Source: Forficula auricularia
Taxonomy: Eukaryota; Arthropoda; Insecta; Dermaptera; Forficulidae
Assembly (NCBI GenBank): GCA_024734495.1
Contig: JALMQS010000267.1
Location: 372,001-436,000 of the forward strand
Direction of reading: 5' to 3'
DNA length: 64,000 bases
This document shows, piece after piece, positions 1 to 12,561 of the stretch (position 1 is the stretch's first letter; every line of letters begins with the position of its first letter). The notes under the pieces were generated by a model that was given only the letters and a program-made list of their open reading frames with translations, had not been told where the DNA came from and ran no database searches. Both the position numbers and the translations under genes were made by a program.

Positions 1-385
1 ATTTTACTTAATTTTGGCCTTTTTTTTGGGGGGGGGAGGGGGGTTTGACATTTACCATCACTCTTAGGAGAAAAAATTCAAGTGTTGGAAACATTGGAAA
101 TAGCCTACGTTTTACAATATTTCAGTTTAGGTTTTTTTTTCTTAAATTTTGGCCTTTTTAGAGGTTTTTGCCTTCATTCTTAGGGAGAAATTTTTTTGGT
201 ATTGGTGACCCCGGTTGGTGACATTGTTTTGTATTGTTTCTATATCATTAAACATTCCTATTGTTGCATCAGTCTGAATGTTTTGTATTTATTCAAAGTA
301 GATATGAAATTTTATACTATAATATACCTACTCTTGTGATCTAGAAACTTCGAGTTTTTCCTTGAAAACAAGATTTCCATTTAAA
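1..385. other. AT-rich sequence, no gene seen
   Basis: The stretch has homopolymer T and G runs and two loose copies of a motif around cattcttaggagaaa (near 57 and 172). No splice-bounded open frame or recognisable protein was found. Confidence 0.5.
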
Positions 386-688
386 GGGTGTTTCAAAATA
401 GATGGGTGTTTTTGAAATGACAATAACTCAGCTGTTTTTTAACTTACAAAAATTTTTATTGCGAAAAATGAAAGCTTAGATATGACCATTTAACAATTAA
501 AAAGTGAAATTCATAAAAAAAAAAAAAAAAAAACATTTTCCAGAAGACGATTTTGTTTTCTTTAATTTCACTTTTAATTGTTAAATAGTAATATCTAAGC
601 TATCATTTTTTGCAATAAAAATTTGTGTAAGTTAAAAAACAGCTGAGTAAATCTCATTTCAAAAACACCCATCTATTTTGAAACACAA
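386..688. repeat. MITE with ~130-bp terminal inverted repeats
   Basis: The left end GTGTTTCAAAATAGATGGGT is matched in reverse complement at 667-686. The inverted similarity continues inward through the cagctgttttttaac and ttaacaattaaaa blocks to a central A-run (about 517-533). No coding potential. The structure fits a non-autonomous Tc1/mariner-type MITE. The family name is unknown to me. Confidence 0.8.
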
Positions 689-2079
689 ATGGTATTTCGA
701 AAATGTATTTTTTTAAATAATATAATATTTTTTTAAAATAAAGATTAATAAATTTTAATATAATTTGAATAAAATTGATACAGAAAGTAGCGGAAATCCG
801 AAAACTTATTATAGTAAATAAAAAAATTAAATTTTTATAGAGTAAAAATTTGGAAAGCCTTTTTTCTTCCTCTTAAAAACGCCATAAACATTTTTTCCCT
901 TAAAAAAAAAAAATCCGTTCAACTTTTTCGCCCCCAATTTGGTGACAATGTTGCCAACCGACAAACAAACATTTACTTATGGATTCAAACCCGGTGCGCT
1001 ATTTAAATGAGCCTTAATTTATATTTTAAGAATATCTCTTCTAGACATTGGAATATTCTTTGAATGTTCTTAGAATATTCTGGTAATATTCTTTCTTCTC
1101 TGGCATGCCCTTTGAAGTTCATTAATACATAATAAGTTAAGAATGCGTTATATTAAATATTGTATTGTTACGGGTGTGTGTCAATTGATGAATTCTCATT
1201 ATATGACGTTTGATCTATAACACACTCTAAAATGGCATAAATAGTTAGTGTTATAAGAAAGGGTGTTTAGCCAACCAGCCCCATATGCGACGCTTCTTTT
1301 TCATCCCCTAAAACAACCACCCTCTTAAAAACACTCTCTAAATTCCCTTTTGTCTATAAACCAAAGGGCAGAGAAACGATAATTAATTGAATTTCTATGA
1401 AATCTCCATAGACGAAAAGGGCTTAAGAACGGGAAAGTCCGAGAGTTCCGATTTCCAATGCCCTTTTAGGGCAATGCATTAAAAATTCAAAAGCCTCAGG
1501 ACACCATCTAACCACCCTCAACCCCTCACCCCCTATATAGACCACTTTTTAGTCTGAAATTTGTTTTTGCTTTGCCAGTTTATTAAAAGGGATCTAAGGG
1601 CTGTTTAGAGAGAATCTGAGCCCATGTCCCTTGGTATCAATTATTCTTACTTGAAATTTACATTTATATAACAATACATACGGGATATGGCGGATGGGCA
1701 AAGTAGTATTAGTAGTAGTAGTAGTAGGAATATACAGGGTGGGTAGGTGGCGGCTTAAAGCTCAACGATTCTTCTCTCACACACACACATGGACAAAGAC
1801 ACACCCTCTAGAGCTGCGATTTAATGATTTAAGGGCTGGATAAAAGGACAGAAAAAGAAAAAAATACAACAAAAAAGGGCAGAAAGAAAAACAAAAAGTG
1901 AGAAACAGAGATAGAAAAAGAGAAATAATCCCTTTTGCCTTTAAAATATATTTGAATGATAAATAAACGGAGATATTTTATTATTTATCTTTGTATTTAT
2001 TTATTTATTTTATATTATATAAATATTCCTTCTATAGACGAATCAGAGATTATTTTTATGTATTCATATATATAGTCAC
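689..2079. other. Unassigned AT-rich spacer with simple repeats
   Basis: No coding region is supported. It contains a short (AGT)n tract at about 1709-1727, an (AC)n tract near 1780 and TTTAT-rich sequence near 1990. Around 1040-1090 there are several GAATATTCT-type palindromic motifs like those in the hairpin element at 45.3 kb. Confidence 0.5.
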
Positions 2080-2438
2080 AGATTAGCAATTATAGGTATA
2101 TATATATATATATATATATTCGAATATAAAAAGTAGTGACATCTATTATCAATCACGAATATTAAAGTATAAAAGCCAAGTAACAATTTTATATATAATT
2201 AATTTTTAATTGATTAAAAAGTTATATATTGTTTCTAAAATAATTAAATAATTAAATTTATTTTAATTAAATAATCGAAAATTGGATATCATAAACAATT
2301 AATTTTATTAATTGTTTACAAATAATAATTAAAATTGAAAGTAATGGAAGGCAGCCCAGAGGTAGTGAGGAAAGAAAAATTAACACATATAAAATAAGTT
2401 GTAATTTATTGGAATCCTTCTTCCTTTCCTTTCAAACC

Positions 2439-2470
2439 GACGTTTCGGAGGATTTTCCCTCCTTCTTCAG
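2439..2470 (-). ncRNA. Hammerhead-ribozyme-like motif, P1 family, left arm
   Basis: On the minus strand it reads CUGAAGA, one extra A, stem II GGAGG/CCUCC, GAA, palindromic ACGU, then C. The flanks CTTTGAAACC and GGTTTGAAAGG form stem I with one mismatch. CUGAAGA differs from the usual CUGAUGA at position 7, which is known to be variable. The 4-nt stem III implies dimeric folding, as known for PLE hammerheads. Confidence 0.6.
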
Positions 2471-2696
2471 GGTTTCAAAGGGTCAATGAATGAAACAAAT
2501 AAAATGTTTCCTTCTTCTCTCCACAGTAGCTTTCTTCATTTTTAACAAAAGGCATAGAAAGACAAAAAAAATTTTTCCCTTCTTTTCTTAATTAGATTTC
2601 TATGCCTTTTGTTAAAAATGAAGAAAGTTTTTGAACACTACTGTGGAGAGAAGAAGGAAACATTTTATTTGTTTCATTCATTGACCCTTTGAAACC

Positions 2697-2729
2697 CTGA
2701 AGAAGGAGGGAAAAATCCTCCGAAACGTC
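2697..2729 (+). ncRNA. Hammerhead-ribozyme-like motif, P1 family, right arm
   Basis: The same core lies on the plus strand: CUGAAGA at 2697-2703, stem II, and GAAACGUC at 2722-2729. Stem I is complete because the intron seen at 57695-57823 is absent. Together with the left-arm copy it gives two head-to-head ribozyme motifs. Confidence 0.6.
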
Positions 2730-3420
2730 GGTTTGAAAGAAAAGGAGGAAGGATTCCAATAAATTACACCTTATTTTATATGTGTTAATTTTTTTCTTCC
2801 TCACTACCTCTGGGCTGCCTTCCATTACTTTCAATTAAAATTTCTACCAGTCCGTCTCTCTCCAGAGAAAATTTCGTTGCAAAAAAATAATTAAAATAAT
2901 TAATTTAGAATCAAATAATCAAATATCAAATGTTATAATAGTCACAGATTAGCAATTATATATATACGAATATAAAAGGAGTGACATCTATTATCAATCA
3001 CGAATATTAAAGTATAAAAGCCAAGTAACAATTTTATATATAATTAATTTTTAATTGATTAAAAAGTTATATATTGTTTCTAAAATAATTAAATAATTAA
3101 ATTTATTTTAATTAAATAATTGAAAATTGGATATCATAAACAATTAATTTTATTAATTGTTTACAAAAAATAATTAAAATAATTAATTTAGAATCAAATA
3201 ATCAAATGATATAATAGTCACAGATTAGCAATTATATACTAGTATATACGAATATAAAAAGTAGTGACATCTATTATCAATCACGAAAAATAAAGTATGC
3301 AAGCCAAACAACAATTTTAAATATTTAATTTATTTTTAATTGATTAAAAAGTTAAATGTTGTTTCTAAAATTAGTAAATAAAGAAATTTAATTTATTTAA
3401 ATATTCGAAAATTAGATCTT

Positions 3421-5154
3421 GATCAATTAATTTTATTAATTAACTTCACCATTTATTCATATCAAATATAATTTCTTAACTATAAATATATCGTATTTTT
3501 AGTGTATTTGCTTAATCAATAAGAAATTAAATAAAATTTAAACAACATATTTGATTTAAAATAATGTTGGCAAATAAATGTGCCTTCGGCATATACCTAG
3601 TATATATCTATCATAACATAAATAAAAGATAAACAGCTGAATACAAATTCATGAGAACAATTCCGATTGTAAAAGCATGAGATAAAAATAAATAAATAAA
3701 TGATTTTTGAGGGGGAGCGGAATTTAAATGTCTCGTCTCTAGGCTATGTATATGGCTCCCCGAATGGCGATATAAACTGGATTTATTCACCTAATAAAAT
3801 GTTTAATATATTAAGAGGTGTCACGTAACTAGACAGAGAAGAAAAATCTTCTCCGATTGCCTTCATTAATTAGCTTATATATAGCTTATTTCAGATTTTT
3901 GAAAATATTTTAAAAATGACAATTATTTTTCTTGATTTAACCACTTCAATTGTTTTAAAAAATTCTAATAGGCTGAAAAAACAATATATTTATAGTTAAG
4001 AAAATATATTTGATATGAATAGATGGTAAAGTTAATTATGGCGAAATCGATCTCTGTTCAATTTGAATAAATGATATATTACGTATTTTAAGTATTCTCA
4101 TATTTTTAAAGCAACTTTAGATATATTAATAGCTAAGATGCCGCTATTTGAACCAAGCACCAACAAGTAAATTATAAAAATATTGCTATTTGAGTAAAAT
4201 AGTGGAATAGTTAAATTTAATAGTTGTGTATTTAAATGGAATAATACGTAATTACGACAAGAAATGATATAAACTTGAATATATAAGGTATGATATAAGG
4301 TACTCGGTAATCTAATTTTAAAATATATTGATATTTTTTCTAATCTTATAGTGGGTTTTAAAATTAAAAAAAAACAATTAATAATGTAATACATAATTTT
4401 TGTTATTTATTTTTAATATCTTAATTATTAAGATATCACTATTTGCGAAAAATCTAAGGCGTTTTATGATAAAAAAACATTTGTTTAGATATAATAAGAG
4501 GTTTCACTAGAATTATAAAAGACATTTATTTAATATTAAGAGATATCTAATAAAATAAAATAGATCACTCAAGTATATAATATATTTGGATTAAATACAT
4601 AAAAATTTGGACATATTTGGAATGGTTTCGATATATCTTGATTATTAATCAAATATCTTTGGAATAAATAAGAGCTTATTAAAAATTCTCAAATCTATCA
4701 ATATATTTATTATAAAGAAATTGTTTTTTCAGTGTACTTTATAATTAAACGCCCGGTATATATGTGTTATATTGTTTATATAGGTGTAAAAATTGTCAAA
4801 ATAAAGGAAAAGTGTCCATTAAAATACATTATAATAACAAATAAGAATAATTCAAACTTATAGATGAATTATGCATAACATAACCTCACTTTTAAATTAT
4901 CATTGTTGCATTAATAGCGGGACATTTTGAATAATATAAGATTTCATGATTATATAAATAAAGCCAAAGCTATACCTACATATAAAATGATACAATATAA
5001 TAAATTAAATAAACAAGTACATATAATTAAAAAAAATAGGTAACATAACCTCACTTTTAAATTATCATAGTAATTGTTGGGTTAATATCCAAATAGCGGG
5101 GCTTTTTGAATAATATATTTTTAAAATGCGATATTCAATTGTTTTTCTAGTTTT
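3421..5154. other. AT-rich sequence with dispersed short repeats, no gene
   Basis: The block acataacctcacttttaaa occurs near 4878 and 5043 and again near 5800 and 6797. A cgcccggtatat block occurs near 4749 and 5661. These point to an old AT-rich repeat duplicated across 4.7-6.9 kb. The 98-codon minus-strand open frame at 4098-4394 is low-complexity Ile/Leu/Tyr and has no recognisable domain. Confidence 0.5.
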
Positions 5155-5159
5155 AACCA

Positions 5160-5554
5160 TCCATACAGGGGGGTCGGAGGTGGCGACGCCCCCCCCCCCC
5201 CATAGAGGCCCATGCCTGGCGGAAGTGCAACAAGTGCGTCGCACGCAGAGGCCAAAAAATGGCGGCCAAATCGACAGGGAATTTATAACAATTTTTTTAT
5301 TTTAACGAACTTAAAATATGAGATATGAAATTTGTAAAAAAAAACTTTTTTTTTTTAATTTTAAAATTGAAAATAAAGTTCTATGTGTCTGTGTAGAGGG
5401 GGCGGCGTCTGTGACCCCCCCCCCCCTCCCCCGATTGGACAATTCGATCGCGACACACTTCCGAGATAAAAGGTAGATCTTATATACATCGGGCACCTTA
5501 TATACATTCTCCCCCCCCCCCCCACCATAAAATATTGCTGGATCCGCCCTTGAC
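5160..5554. repeat. TIR element with poly-C/poly-G tracts (GGCGGATCC family)
   Basis: It matches 40899-41225 over the blocks atagaggcccatgcctggcg and gcgtcgcacgcagaggcc. The right end CTGGATCCGCCCTTG is the reverse complement of the left end CAAGGGCGGATCCAG seen intact at 40899. Runs of 10-15 C or G occur inside. Further members or pieces are at about 6105-6340 and 33402-33560. No coding capacity is convincing. Confidence 0.65.
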
Positions 5555-5878
5555 TGCAAGTGTTTTTAAAAAATTCTAATATATTGTCATTTTAACCAGC
5601 TTCGAAGTTTCATCATTAATAATCAATATTATAATATACCTATATACCTACTTTAAAATGAACGCCCGGTATATATATATATATGTAATATTATTTACTT
5701 ACCTACGTGTAAAAATTGTCAAAATATAGAAATAGTATCCATTAAAATACATAATAATAACAAACGAGAATAATTTAAACTAATAGATGAATTATTTCTA
5801 ACATAACCTCACTTTTTAAATTATCATTGTTGCATTAATAGCGGGACATTTTGAATAATAAAAGATTTCATGATTATA

Positions 5879-6694
5879 TAGGGTGGGGGCATAAAGATCT
5901 CCCACATTTTGAAGAGGTATAAAAAATGAAAAAATCTAACTAGAATAAAACAGAATATATTTTTGAAAAGAATATATAAAATATTTTTTTTTTTTAATGT
6001 GTTTTAAATATTATATCAGAAGAAAAAATTGGGGATAGAAATTAAAATTCTACCCCTTTCAATCAAACTCAACCAAATTTTGTATACATATTCGGTGGAC
6101 CATGCGCGGATCCAGGGGGGAGGGGGCGATGGGAACGACCGCCCCCCCCCCAACCATTGGAGATCAACATTTTTTAAATGTTTATTTATTTAATTTTTTA
6201 TAACATTAAATTTTAAAATTGAAGAAAAATAAAAGTTCTATGTGGGGGGGGCGGCGTCTCTGCCCCCCCCCCCCCACTTGGACAATTCGACCGCGACACA
6301 CCTGCGAGATCAAAAGTAGATCTTATATACCGACGACCGCCCCCCCAACCCAAATCCGAGGCTGCGGTGGACCCCAGAAGGCTAGAAATGGGGCGCGGGT
6401 CAAAAATGAAAATTCTAGCCCTTTCGATCAAACTATGTATACAAAAATGATTAGTTTTTTCATATCTAGCCTTCTCGGTGTCTACAGAATATACAAAATT
6501 TGGTTGAGTTTGGTCGAAAGGGCTAGAATTTTCATTTTTGAGCCCCCTCCCCCTTTTTTGTCTGATAATGTTTAAAATACGTTAAACATTAATATTTTAT
6601 TTTATTTTCAAAAATGTATTCAGTTTTTTTCTAGTTAATTTTTTCATTTTTTATACCTCTTCAAAATGTAGTAGATCTTTATGCCCCACCCTGT
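5879..6694. mobile_element. TIR DNA element (GGGTGGGGCATAAAGATCT ends) with nested insertion
   Basis: The left terminus TAGGGTGGGGGCATAAAGAT is mirrored at 6671-6694. The inverted similarity continues through attttgaagaggtataaaaa. A second inverted pair (around aaattttgtatacatattc at 6076 and its complement near 6485) lies inside. A poly-C/G GGCGGATCC-family piece sits at about 6105-6340. Open frames on both strands in the centre follow from the inverted repeats. The type (Tc1/mariner-like MITE) is inferred from the terminal GGGTG. Confidence 0.65.
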
Positions 6695-6935
6695 ATAAAT
6701 AAACGAAATACGTCCAATATACATCCTATTATACATATAAAATGATACAATATAATAAATTAAATAAAGAAGTAGATATAATTTAAAAAATAGGTAACAT
6801 AACCTCACTTTTAAATTATCATAGTAATTGTTGCGTTAATATCCAAACAGCGGGACTTTTTGAATAATATAAGATATTTATTTCATGATTTTAGATTAAT
6901 AATTTACATATTGTAATGTTTACAACAATTATTCC

Positions 6936-6966
<31 letters not shown>

Positions 6967-7899
6967 TTCTCTAAAGATAATAATTTATTTTCAACATTTT
7001 TATCTCCCATGTATACTGTAATTTATTTATTATAATTAACAATTTATCTTATCATTCATATTATTATTATTAACAATAAAAATAATTATACTAATAATAA
7101 TATTTAATTTATCTAATGAAAATCTAAAATTCTTTTGATATATTTATAATTCATTGTGCAGAGCCTGCCCCCCGCACCCCCGCACCCCCCACCTCGCCCT
7201 CCGACGGCCCTTCGCTTTATTATAAGTTTGTTATCACATTCAATCTAACAACAATTAATTATAATCATATGATAATGGAAAATGAATGGGTGCGTGGGTG
7301 GACGGGTGGTTATTAACTCTCTCTATATATACATATAGGGTAGGTAGGTAGACTAAAAAATAAAACAACTTTGACCATGAGGAAGGGAGGTTTAGATAAA
7401 TTTAATACAAAAATAATAATGGGAGTGTGCGCCAAACACTTAATTTTCACTTAATTTTATTATCTCATTTATTATTACTTGGAGCTTTTTAGTTAAAATC
7501 GATATATTAAAATGTTTATATATGTATTTAAGATCAAAAGAGGTGGAAATTGTAACAATTAATTACAAATATAACAATTCTAAAAAAACTCGAACAAATA
7601 AAAAGGTAAATAACCCCGGGGGAAAATTTCCCATCCATATAAGGCTATGCATACCCTTTTAAAAAGTTAATGAAAAAATTTCCAATACAAATTTTAAATT
7701 TTATAAACAAATAAACAGATGAACAATGTCAATAAATTAATATTTTTATTATTATACACTTATAACAATTAAAAGTTAATTAGAATTGGTATTTTAATTA
7801 TTTTTATTTTATAAAAAGTATTAAATTAATTGATTAATTAATATTTTAATTATTTATTTTAACAATGTATTAAAATATATAAATGAGCTCGTGACGTCA
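6695..7899. other. AT-rich spacer with (ATT)n microsatellite
   Basis: An (ATT)n tract lies at about 6939-6965. A C-rich patch (7168-7205) interrupts otherwise A/T sequence. No gene-like open frame was found. Confidence 0.5.
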
Positions 7900-8268
7900 G
7901 ATGGCAAATGAAAATTATTTTGCATATATATATTTGTATATATATATTAATATTTGCTATAACCTATTTGTGGGTTTTAAAATTAAAAAAACCAATTAAT
8001 AAATAAAAGATAATTGATAAAAATGTAAACAAACTTTTTTTATTGAGATTTTCATCTATCAATAATTACTTTAATTAAAAAAAAGATCAATCAAGATGAA
8101 ATTTGTCGAGGTCCAGACCTAGCCAGATCGCTTTCTAATCCTCAAAACTTGTTAATAGATATTGTTTCATCAAAATCGGTAGAGCCGTTTTCAAAATAGA
8201 TATAAGATACAAATATATATACAAACAAATATATATATATAAACAATTTTTACTCGTTGAATAAGAGT
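7900..8268 (-). repeat. Helitron-like repeat family, 5' portion only
   Basis: On the minus strand it starts TCTACTCTTATTCAACGAGT, then runs through the hallmark block ttctatttt/gaaaacggctctaccgat and ends near the cccactaataggttatagc block. It abuts the 3' end of another copy at 8273, so two copies lie head to tail. The TC start and the terminal hairpin of complete copies suggest a non-autonomous Helitron; no Rep/helicase is present. Confidence 0.55.
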
Positions 8269-8269
8269 A

Positions 8270-9060
8270 GAGTACCTGGAGGCACCGAGCGATGTTCGGT
8301 AACTTCTTCCTTCAGTTAAAAGCTTTATTTTAATATTATTTTTAAATTAATTTAAAATTCTGATAAAAAAGGTCGATTTTTATTTGAGAGCCGTTTTCAA
8401 ATTAAAAAAATAAAATAAAATAAAATACAATATATAATATTCGATATTCGACCACTGTACCCCCACCCCCGAAACCTCGCCCTACCCCGAATCACCCACC
8501 ACTGCACCGCACCTCCTGCACCTGTTTTGATTCAATCATATGATTCATTTTTATTCATCCAATTTATAATAAATAAAACCTATATGTGTTGTTTTTTCAG
8601 AAAATTGAGACCTGCTTATGCGAAATATATTTTTAAATAAATTCTTGATTATTTTTTATTCTATTAAATAAATAAAGTTCTTTATAAAAACGTTTATTAA
8701 TATTTATAACGTTTACCGACAACAAAATATGTTAAAATCCACAATCACAATACTTCTTCAAGGCCTTTGAGTATAAAGGATTAACCCAACCCATTGTCTG
8801 CCTGAGCACAAAAAGGAAAAGGGAAACTCTTTTTTTAAAAACCCTAAGAATGGGATTTGTCTACCTGAGAATAATTAATTTGATTACGAAAAAACCCATC
8901 AAAAACAATTTTGTCGGAAGATGAGACCGTGACAGATAGAATTGTCACCCCAAAAAACCCGTGAATTTCATCAAAATCGGTAAAGCCGTTTTCAAAATAG
9001 AACCAAGATACAAATATATATATACAAATATACAATTTTTCTCGTTTAATATGAGTAGAT
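8270..9060 (-). repeat. Helitron-like repeat, complete-looking copy
   Basis: Read on the minus strand, the 5' end is at 9060 (TCTACTCATATTAAACGAG). The 3' end at about 8270 carries the hairpin around ACCGAACATCGCTCGGT followed by GCCTCCAGGTACTCT. The inside contains the block cgatctgtcacggtctcatc-like sequence shared with 42.8 kb and 52.2 kb. Helitron assignment is inferred from end structure; the CTRR terminus is not clean. Confidence 0.55.
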
Positions 9061-10739
9061 ATGGGCAAAAAAATAAAAAACCTTCTATTGAACGGTTTTA
9101 GTCAAAAAAAATTTGAAAAATTTTCTAGACTCCCTTTTCATAAAGAACAAAAAAAAATATTTCAAATAAATCAAAAATTAAAATTTTTCAAACTGTCCGA
9201 TTTAGTAAGGAATACGTCCCATATTTTTCCTAAAACACCTGTTAAATCGATCAAACTAGTAAGTTTTATTTCAAGAACATTTTTAACGTTTTATTTCAAC
9301 ACCAATCTACTCAAGGGTGAAGTTGTTTTTTATCTTTATTCACATATAATTGTATATACAGTGTTACTTCCGTTTCCTTGATCCCTATACTTATAGATCA
9401 TCTATTCGAAAGAGGGTAGAATTGAGAGATGTAAGAAAAACGTTCTTTTTTATTTTCCAACCACCCCCTCGTTTGTTTGTTGTTTAAGTCTCCAGTGTTT
9501 TTTTTGTTCGACTGTGCGGGGGTGGCAAACTCTCGTCGGAGAGGGTAACTACGTTGTTTTATTTTTATAAAAGAAAGTACCATAAAAAACAGACATACAA
9601 GACAGCCAGCACTAACTTGAACTCTCGTATATTTATGTTAGTTTCCAGCCATTAATTTCGATTATTTCACAAATATGGAGACCCTCTCTTGTGTGCTTTG
9701 CGCACCCCTAGAAATAGGGGCTGAGTGAGATATGGCGCCCGCCAGTCCAAGAGGGATGAAAATATATATCTACAATATAACTACAACCTGCTGGATTAGA
9801 TCTTTAAACCACTTAAGTGGAAAATCTGTATTATTATTCAAAGTTCAATCATTACATTATAGGCCTTATTTAAGTTCTAAAATGGATTTAAAGAATCAAT
9901 AGAAAGTTTAAAATGTTCATGAAAAAATTCCCCCATAGAAATTTTGAATTTTATAAACAAACTAGCTGACGTTGTGATTTAAAAAATAATAATAGTTTTG
10001 AAAATAAATTGAAAATGCAAATAATTATAAAATAGGTATTAAAACAGTAAATGAATTATATATTATTTGTCAAAATTGTTCTCTTAACCAAAAATAATAT
10101 TGACAGTTGAAAGATTTCCAAAAAAAGTATTATCGGTCATCTTGTTTGTTTGCTTTTACCCCCAGAGAGGCGCTGGTGTTGTTTTCTCAAAAAATATTTT
10201 TTCCATGCCACAGGTGTGATATCTATAAAAACACTCGTGTATTTGAATGGAATATTGTGTGAAAATTTCAAAGAAATCGGTCAAGAACTTTCGGAGATCC
10301 TTCAACGTATCACTTAAGAGTAACAGTACATTTTTATTTATATAAATAAACAGACAAACAATGTCAATAAATTAGTATTTTTATTATTATAACAATTAAA
10401 ATTTAATTAGATTTTTTATTTTAATTATTTTTATTTGATAAAAAGTATTTGTATCAATAATTAATTAATATTGATTAATATTTCAATAATTTATATCAAC
10501 AATGGACTAAAATAATTTTTTTTTACTTATTGAACTTTTCACAAGTTTGCCTCTAGAGAAAAAAAATGTGTTCCTAAAATAGTCCTATAAGTTTCGGTTA
10601 GCATATATTCAGAGTCTTATCTTCGAGTAAATTTTATTAGATTGTTTGTTTCTTAATTGGTGACTCTGGGTTGGCATTGTTAGGATTATATATTGAGAGA
10701 GACTTACTCATTTAAATTTTGTTTTTTATGATAATGATG
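9061..10739. other. No supported gene
   Basis: The 106-codon plus-strand open frame at 9061-9381 is Lys/Phe/Leu-rich and its first bases overlap a repeat end, so I do not call it a gene. No TIR, splice or RNA signature was seen in the rest. Confidence 0.45.
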
Positions 10740-10830
10740 AGAGAAGGAGTTATACCAAAAAGGTGCAACCCCTAAAGGCCTGGGTTGGCCCCTCCATCGT
10801 GAAAAGAAGAAGAAATAATTTTATGGGTTG
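10735..10830 (-). repeat. SINE 3' tail fragment
   Basis: The block gagaaggagttataccaaaa plus cctaaaggcctgggttggcc and ccatcgtgaaaagaagaag recurs at 13033-13105 and 35268-35345. At 13.0 kb the same block is the 3' part of a tRNA-derived SINE on the minus strand, so this is a tail fragment of that family. Confidence 0.6.
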
Positions 10831-11818
10831 GACGGGGGTCGAAGATATCTGTGGATACGGGTCTGGAGGTTATAATTCGCGGAAAAGACGGTGGCTGGGA
10901 GCGACTTCCAGTCTCTGGAGGTCATAGGTATAAAAGAGTTGGCGAAAGCGCTTGTTCGACTTTTAAGGGGTGGTAAGCGTTTGAAAACCGCTGAAAAACT
11001 ATTTCTGTATTCTTTTTATTACTGCCCTACGAGGTATTTTATTATAAATAAATAATTAAACTAATTAATCACACATGTGGTCAATAATTAATATTATTTA
11101 TTATTATAAATTAAAACAATTAAAAGTTAATTAGATTTTACATTTTAATTATTTTTATTCTATAAAAAGTATTAAATTCAATAATTAATTAATCAATATT
11201 TCAATAATTGATTTCAACAATGGACTAAAATACACAATTGAGCTCGTGACGTCAGATGGCAAATGAGAATTATTATTTCTCGCTAGCCATCTTTCTGGGT
11301 CACAAATTTTTTATTATTGATTAGATTTTGGTTGAAATCGGACCCAAAATTAATGGAAAGGGGTGAGGCGTTTAAAAATTAAAATTTTGAAACTAAAAAA
11401 AAAAGAAAATTGATATTTACTGTAAAATGAATCTATAATAATAAAAAAGAAAATCCTTATTTTCTTTGGGCGACAAAATTGGGGAGGTTCAAAAAAATAA
11501 AACTATCAATATAAGTTGAAGACCCTTTAATCGATTTGTACGAAATTTCGCATATGCACCCTATATAACTTTATGAAAATGACTCACTAAGTGATATTAA
11601 TAGTGGCCAAAAAAAGGTGTGGGGGGGGGGTCTAATGAGTGAACATCGAAAAAATTATATTTTTTGAGATATTAACTGTTTAATGTTAGCTGATAAAATC
11701 TTTAGTCCGGCAAAAATCTTTTTTTCTCCAAAAGGATAGACCTTATGGTTTTATTTTGAATTCTGGTCCCTAGCAGGACTATTCAGGATTGCGTAACAAA
11801 ATTTAGAATAATAAAATA

Positions 11819-12340
11819 CACTACGGTGCAAAGAAATTGACCCACTAATAAAAACTTGATTAAATAGCAAATTATTTTTAAAATTCTTACAAATAGTCAT
11901 ATAATTTTTGTTCTATTAACTCTTAAACTAACATATTCAATAAATATTGTTGATAATTTTTGAATTTTATAAAGAAAGAAAAATAAGTGAAATTAAATTA
12001 AAAGATACAATTACAAATTATTCTACTTTTTCAATATCACATTTACATTTAAATAAAGTTTTAATAAAAGATCAAATTCCATTTGAAATATCAATAAAAT
12101 GAATAATTTTGAATTAAGCATCATTGATAGAAAAATAAAATATACAAAATGGATATTTCTGAAGTTCAAGCAGTTCAAATTGGGTGCTTAATTAATCAAG
12201 GGCTAAGTCAACAACAAGTGGCTATTACACTTGCAATAAGCAATAATTTCAATAATGTATGGTTCCTTGTAAAAAAATTAAAAATGATTTACTATTTAAT
12301 AAAGTTTTTATTGGTGGGTCGATTTTTTTGCACTTAAGTG
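11819..12340 (+). mobile_element. Internally deleted Tc1-like DNA transposon
   Basis: Terminal inverted repeats of about 40 bp begin CACTACGGTGCAAAGAAATT and end with the complement of CACTTAAGTGCAAAAAAATC. TA dinucleotides lie immediately outside both ends (11817-11818 and 12341-12342). At 522 bp it is far shorter than an autonomous element of about 1.6 kb. Confidence 0.85.
12149..12337 (+). pseudogene. N-terminal remnant of Tc1-like transposase (HTH)
   Basis: A 62-codon frame starts MDISEVQAVQIGCLINQG and continues LSQQQVAITLAIS. This resembles the first helix-turn-helix (paired-like) DNA-binding domain of Tc1-family transposases. After about 32 residues it runs into sequence unrelated to a transposase and then into the right TIR. 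The catalytic DDE domain is missing, so no activity is expected; a DNA-binding peptide is the most it could make. The family assignment rests on motif resemblance and on the TIR/TA context. Confidence 0.6.
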
Positions 12341-12561
12341 TATGTAAATTTGTAAACTTAGCAACTCATTATTTAGGGCAGGGTAGCGATTTTCACCATT
12401 TTCAAAAAAACGCCTATAGTTCGAAAACTATGAGATTTTTATTAGTTGAATAAAAGATTTCACTGTCGATGGTAACAGAATTGTTTTTATTTTAGGTTAA
12501 AAATAAAATAAAATGAGAGTCTTCTGTTTTTTAAATAAAATAATTTTTAATTATTTCTAGA

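Larger units (their letters stand above)
2335..2885. mobile_element. Foldback retro-insertion of Penelope-like element family P1
   Basis: Two inverted arms of about 240 bp (2340-2585 and 2590-2831) meet at a short centre. A 50-bp tail (2832-2880) is the reverse complement of the PLE reverse-transcriptase segment at 55691-55740. The arms match the 3' terminal part of the PLE at 57595-57965 but lack the 129-bp intron present there. The insertion is flanked by an 11-bp direct repeat AATAATTAAAA (2324-2334 and 2886-2896), and the neighbouring tandem unit is the empty site. The open frame on the minus strand here is a by-product of the arm and is not a gene. Confidence 0.85.
2080..3420 (+). repeat. 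Three tandem ~250-bp AT-rich units, first one interrupted
   Basis: The units start with the block agtcacagattagcaatta at about 2076, 2940 and 3217. They share the blocks tgacatctattatcaatcac and aaagttatatattgtttc. Unit 1 is split by the foldback insertion at 2335-2885. Units 2 and 3 give the uninterrupted arrangement and so act as empty sites. Confidence 0.8.

Noticed and set aside
9061..9381. 106-codon plus-strand open frame as a gene
   Set aside because: Composition is that of A/T-rich sequence, its start lies at a repeat boundary, and no domain or splice context is visible.
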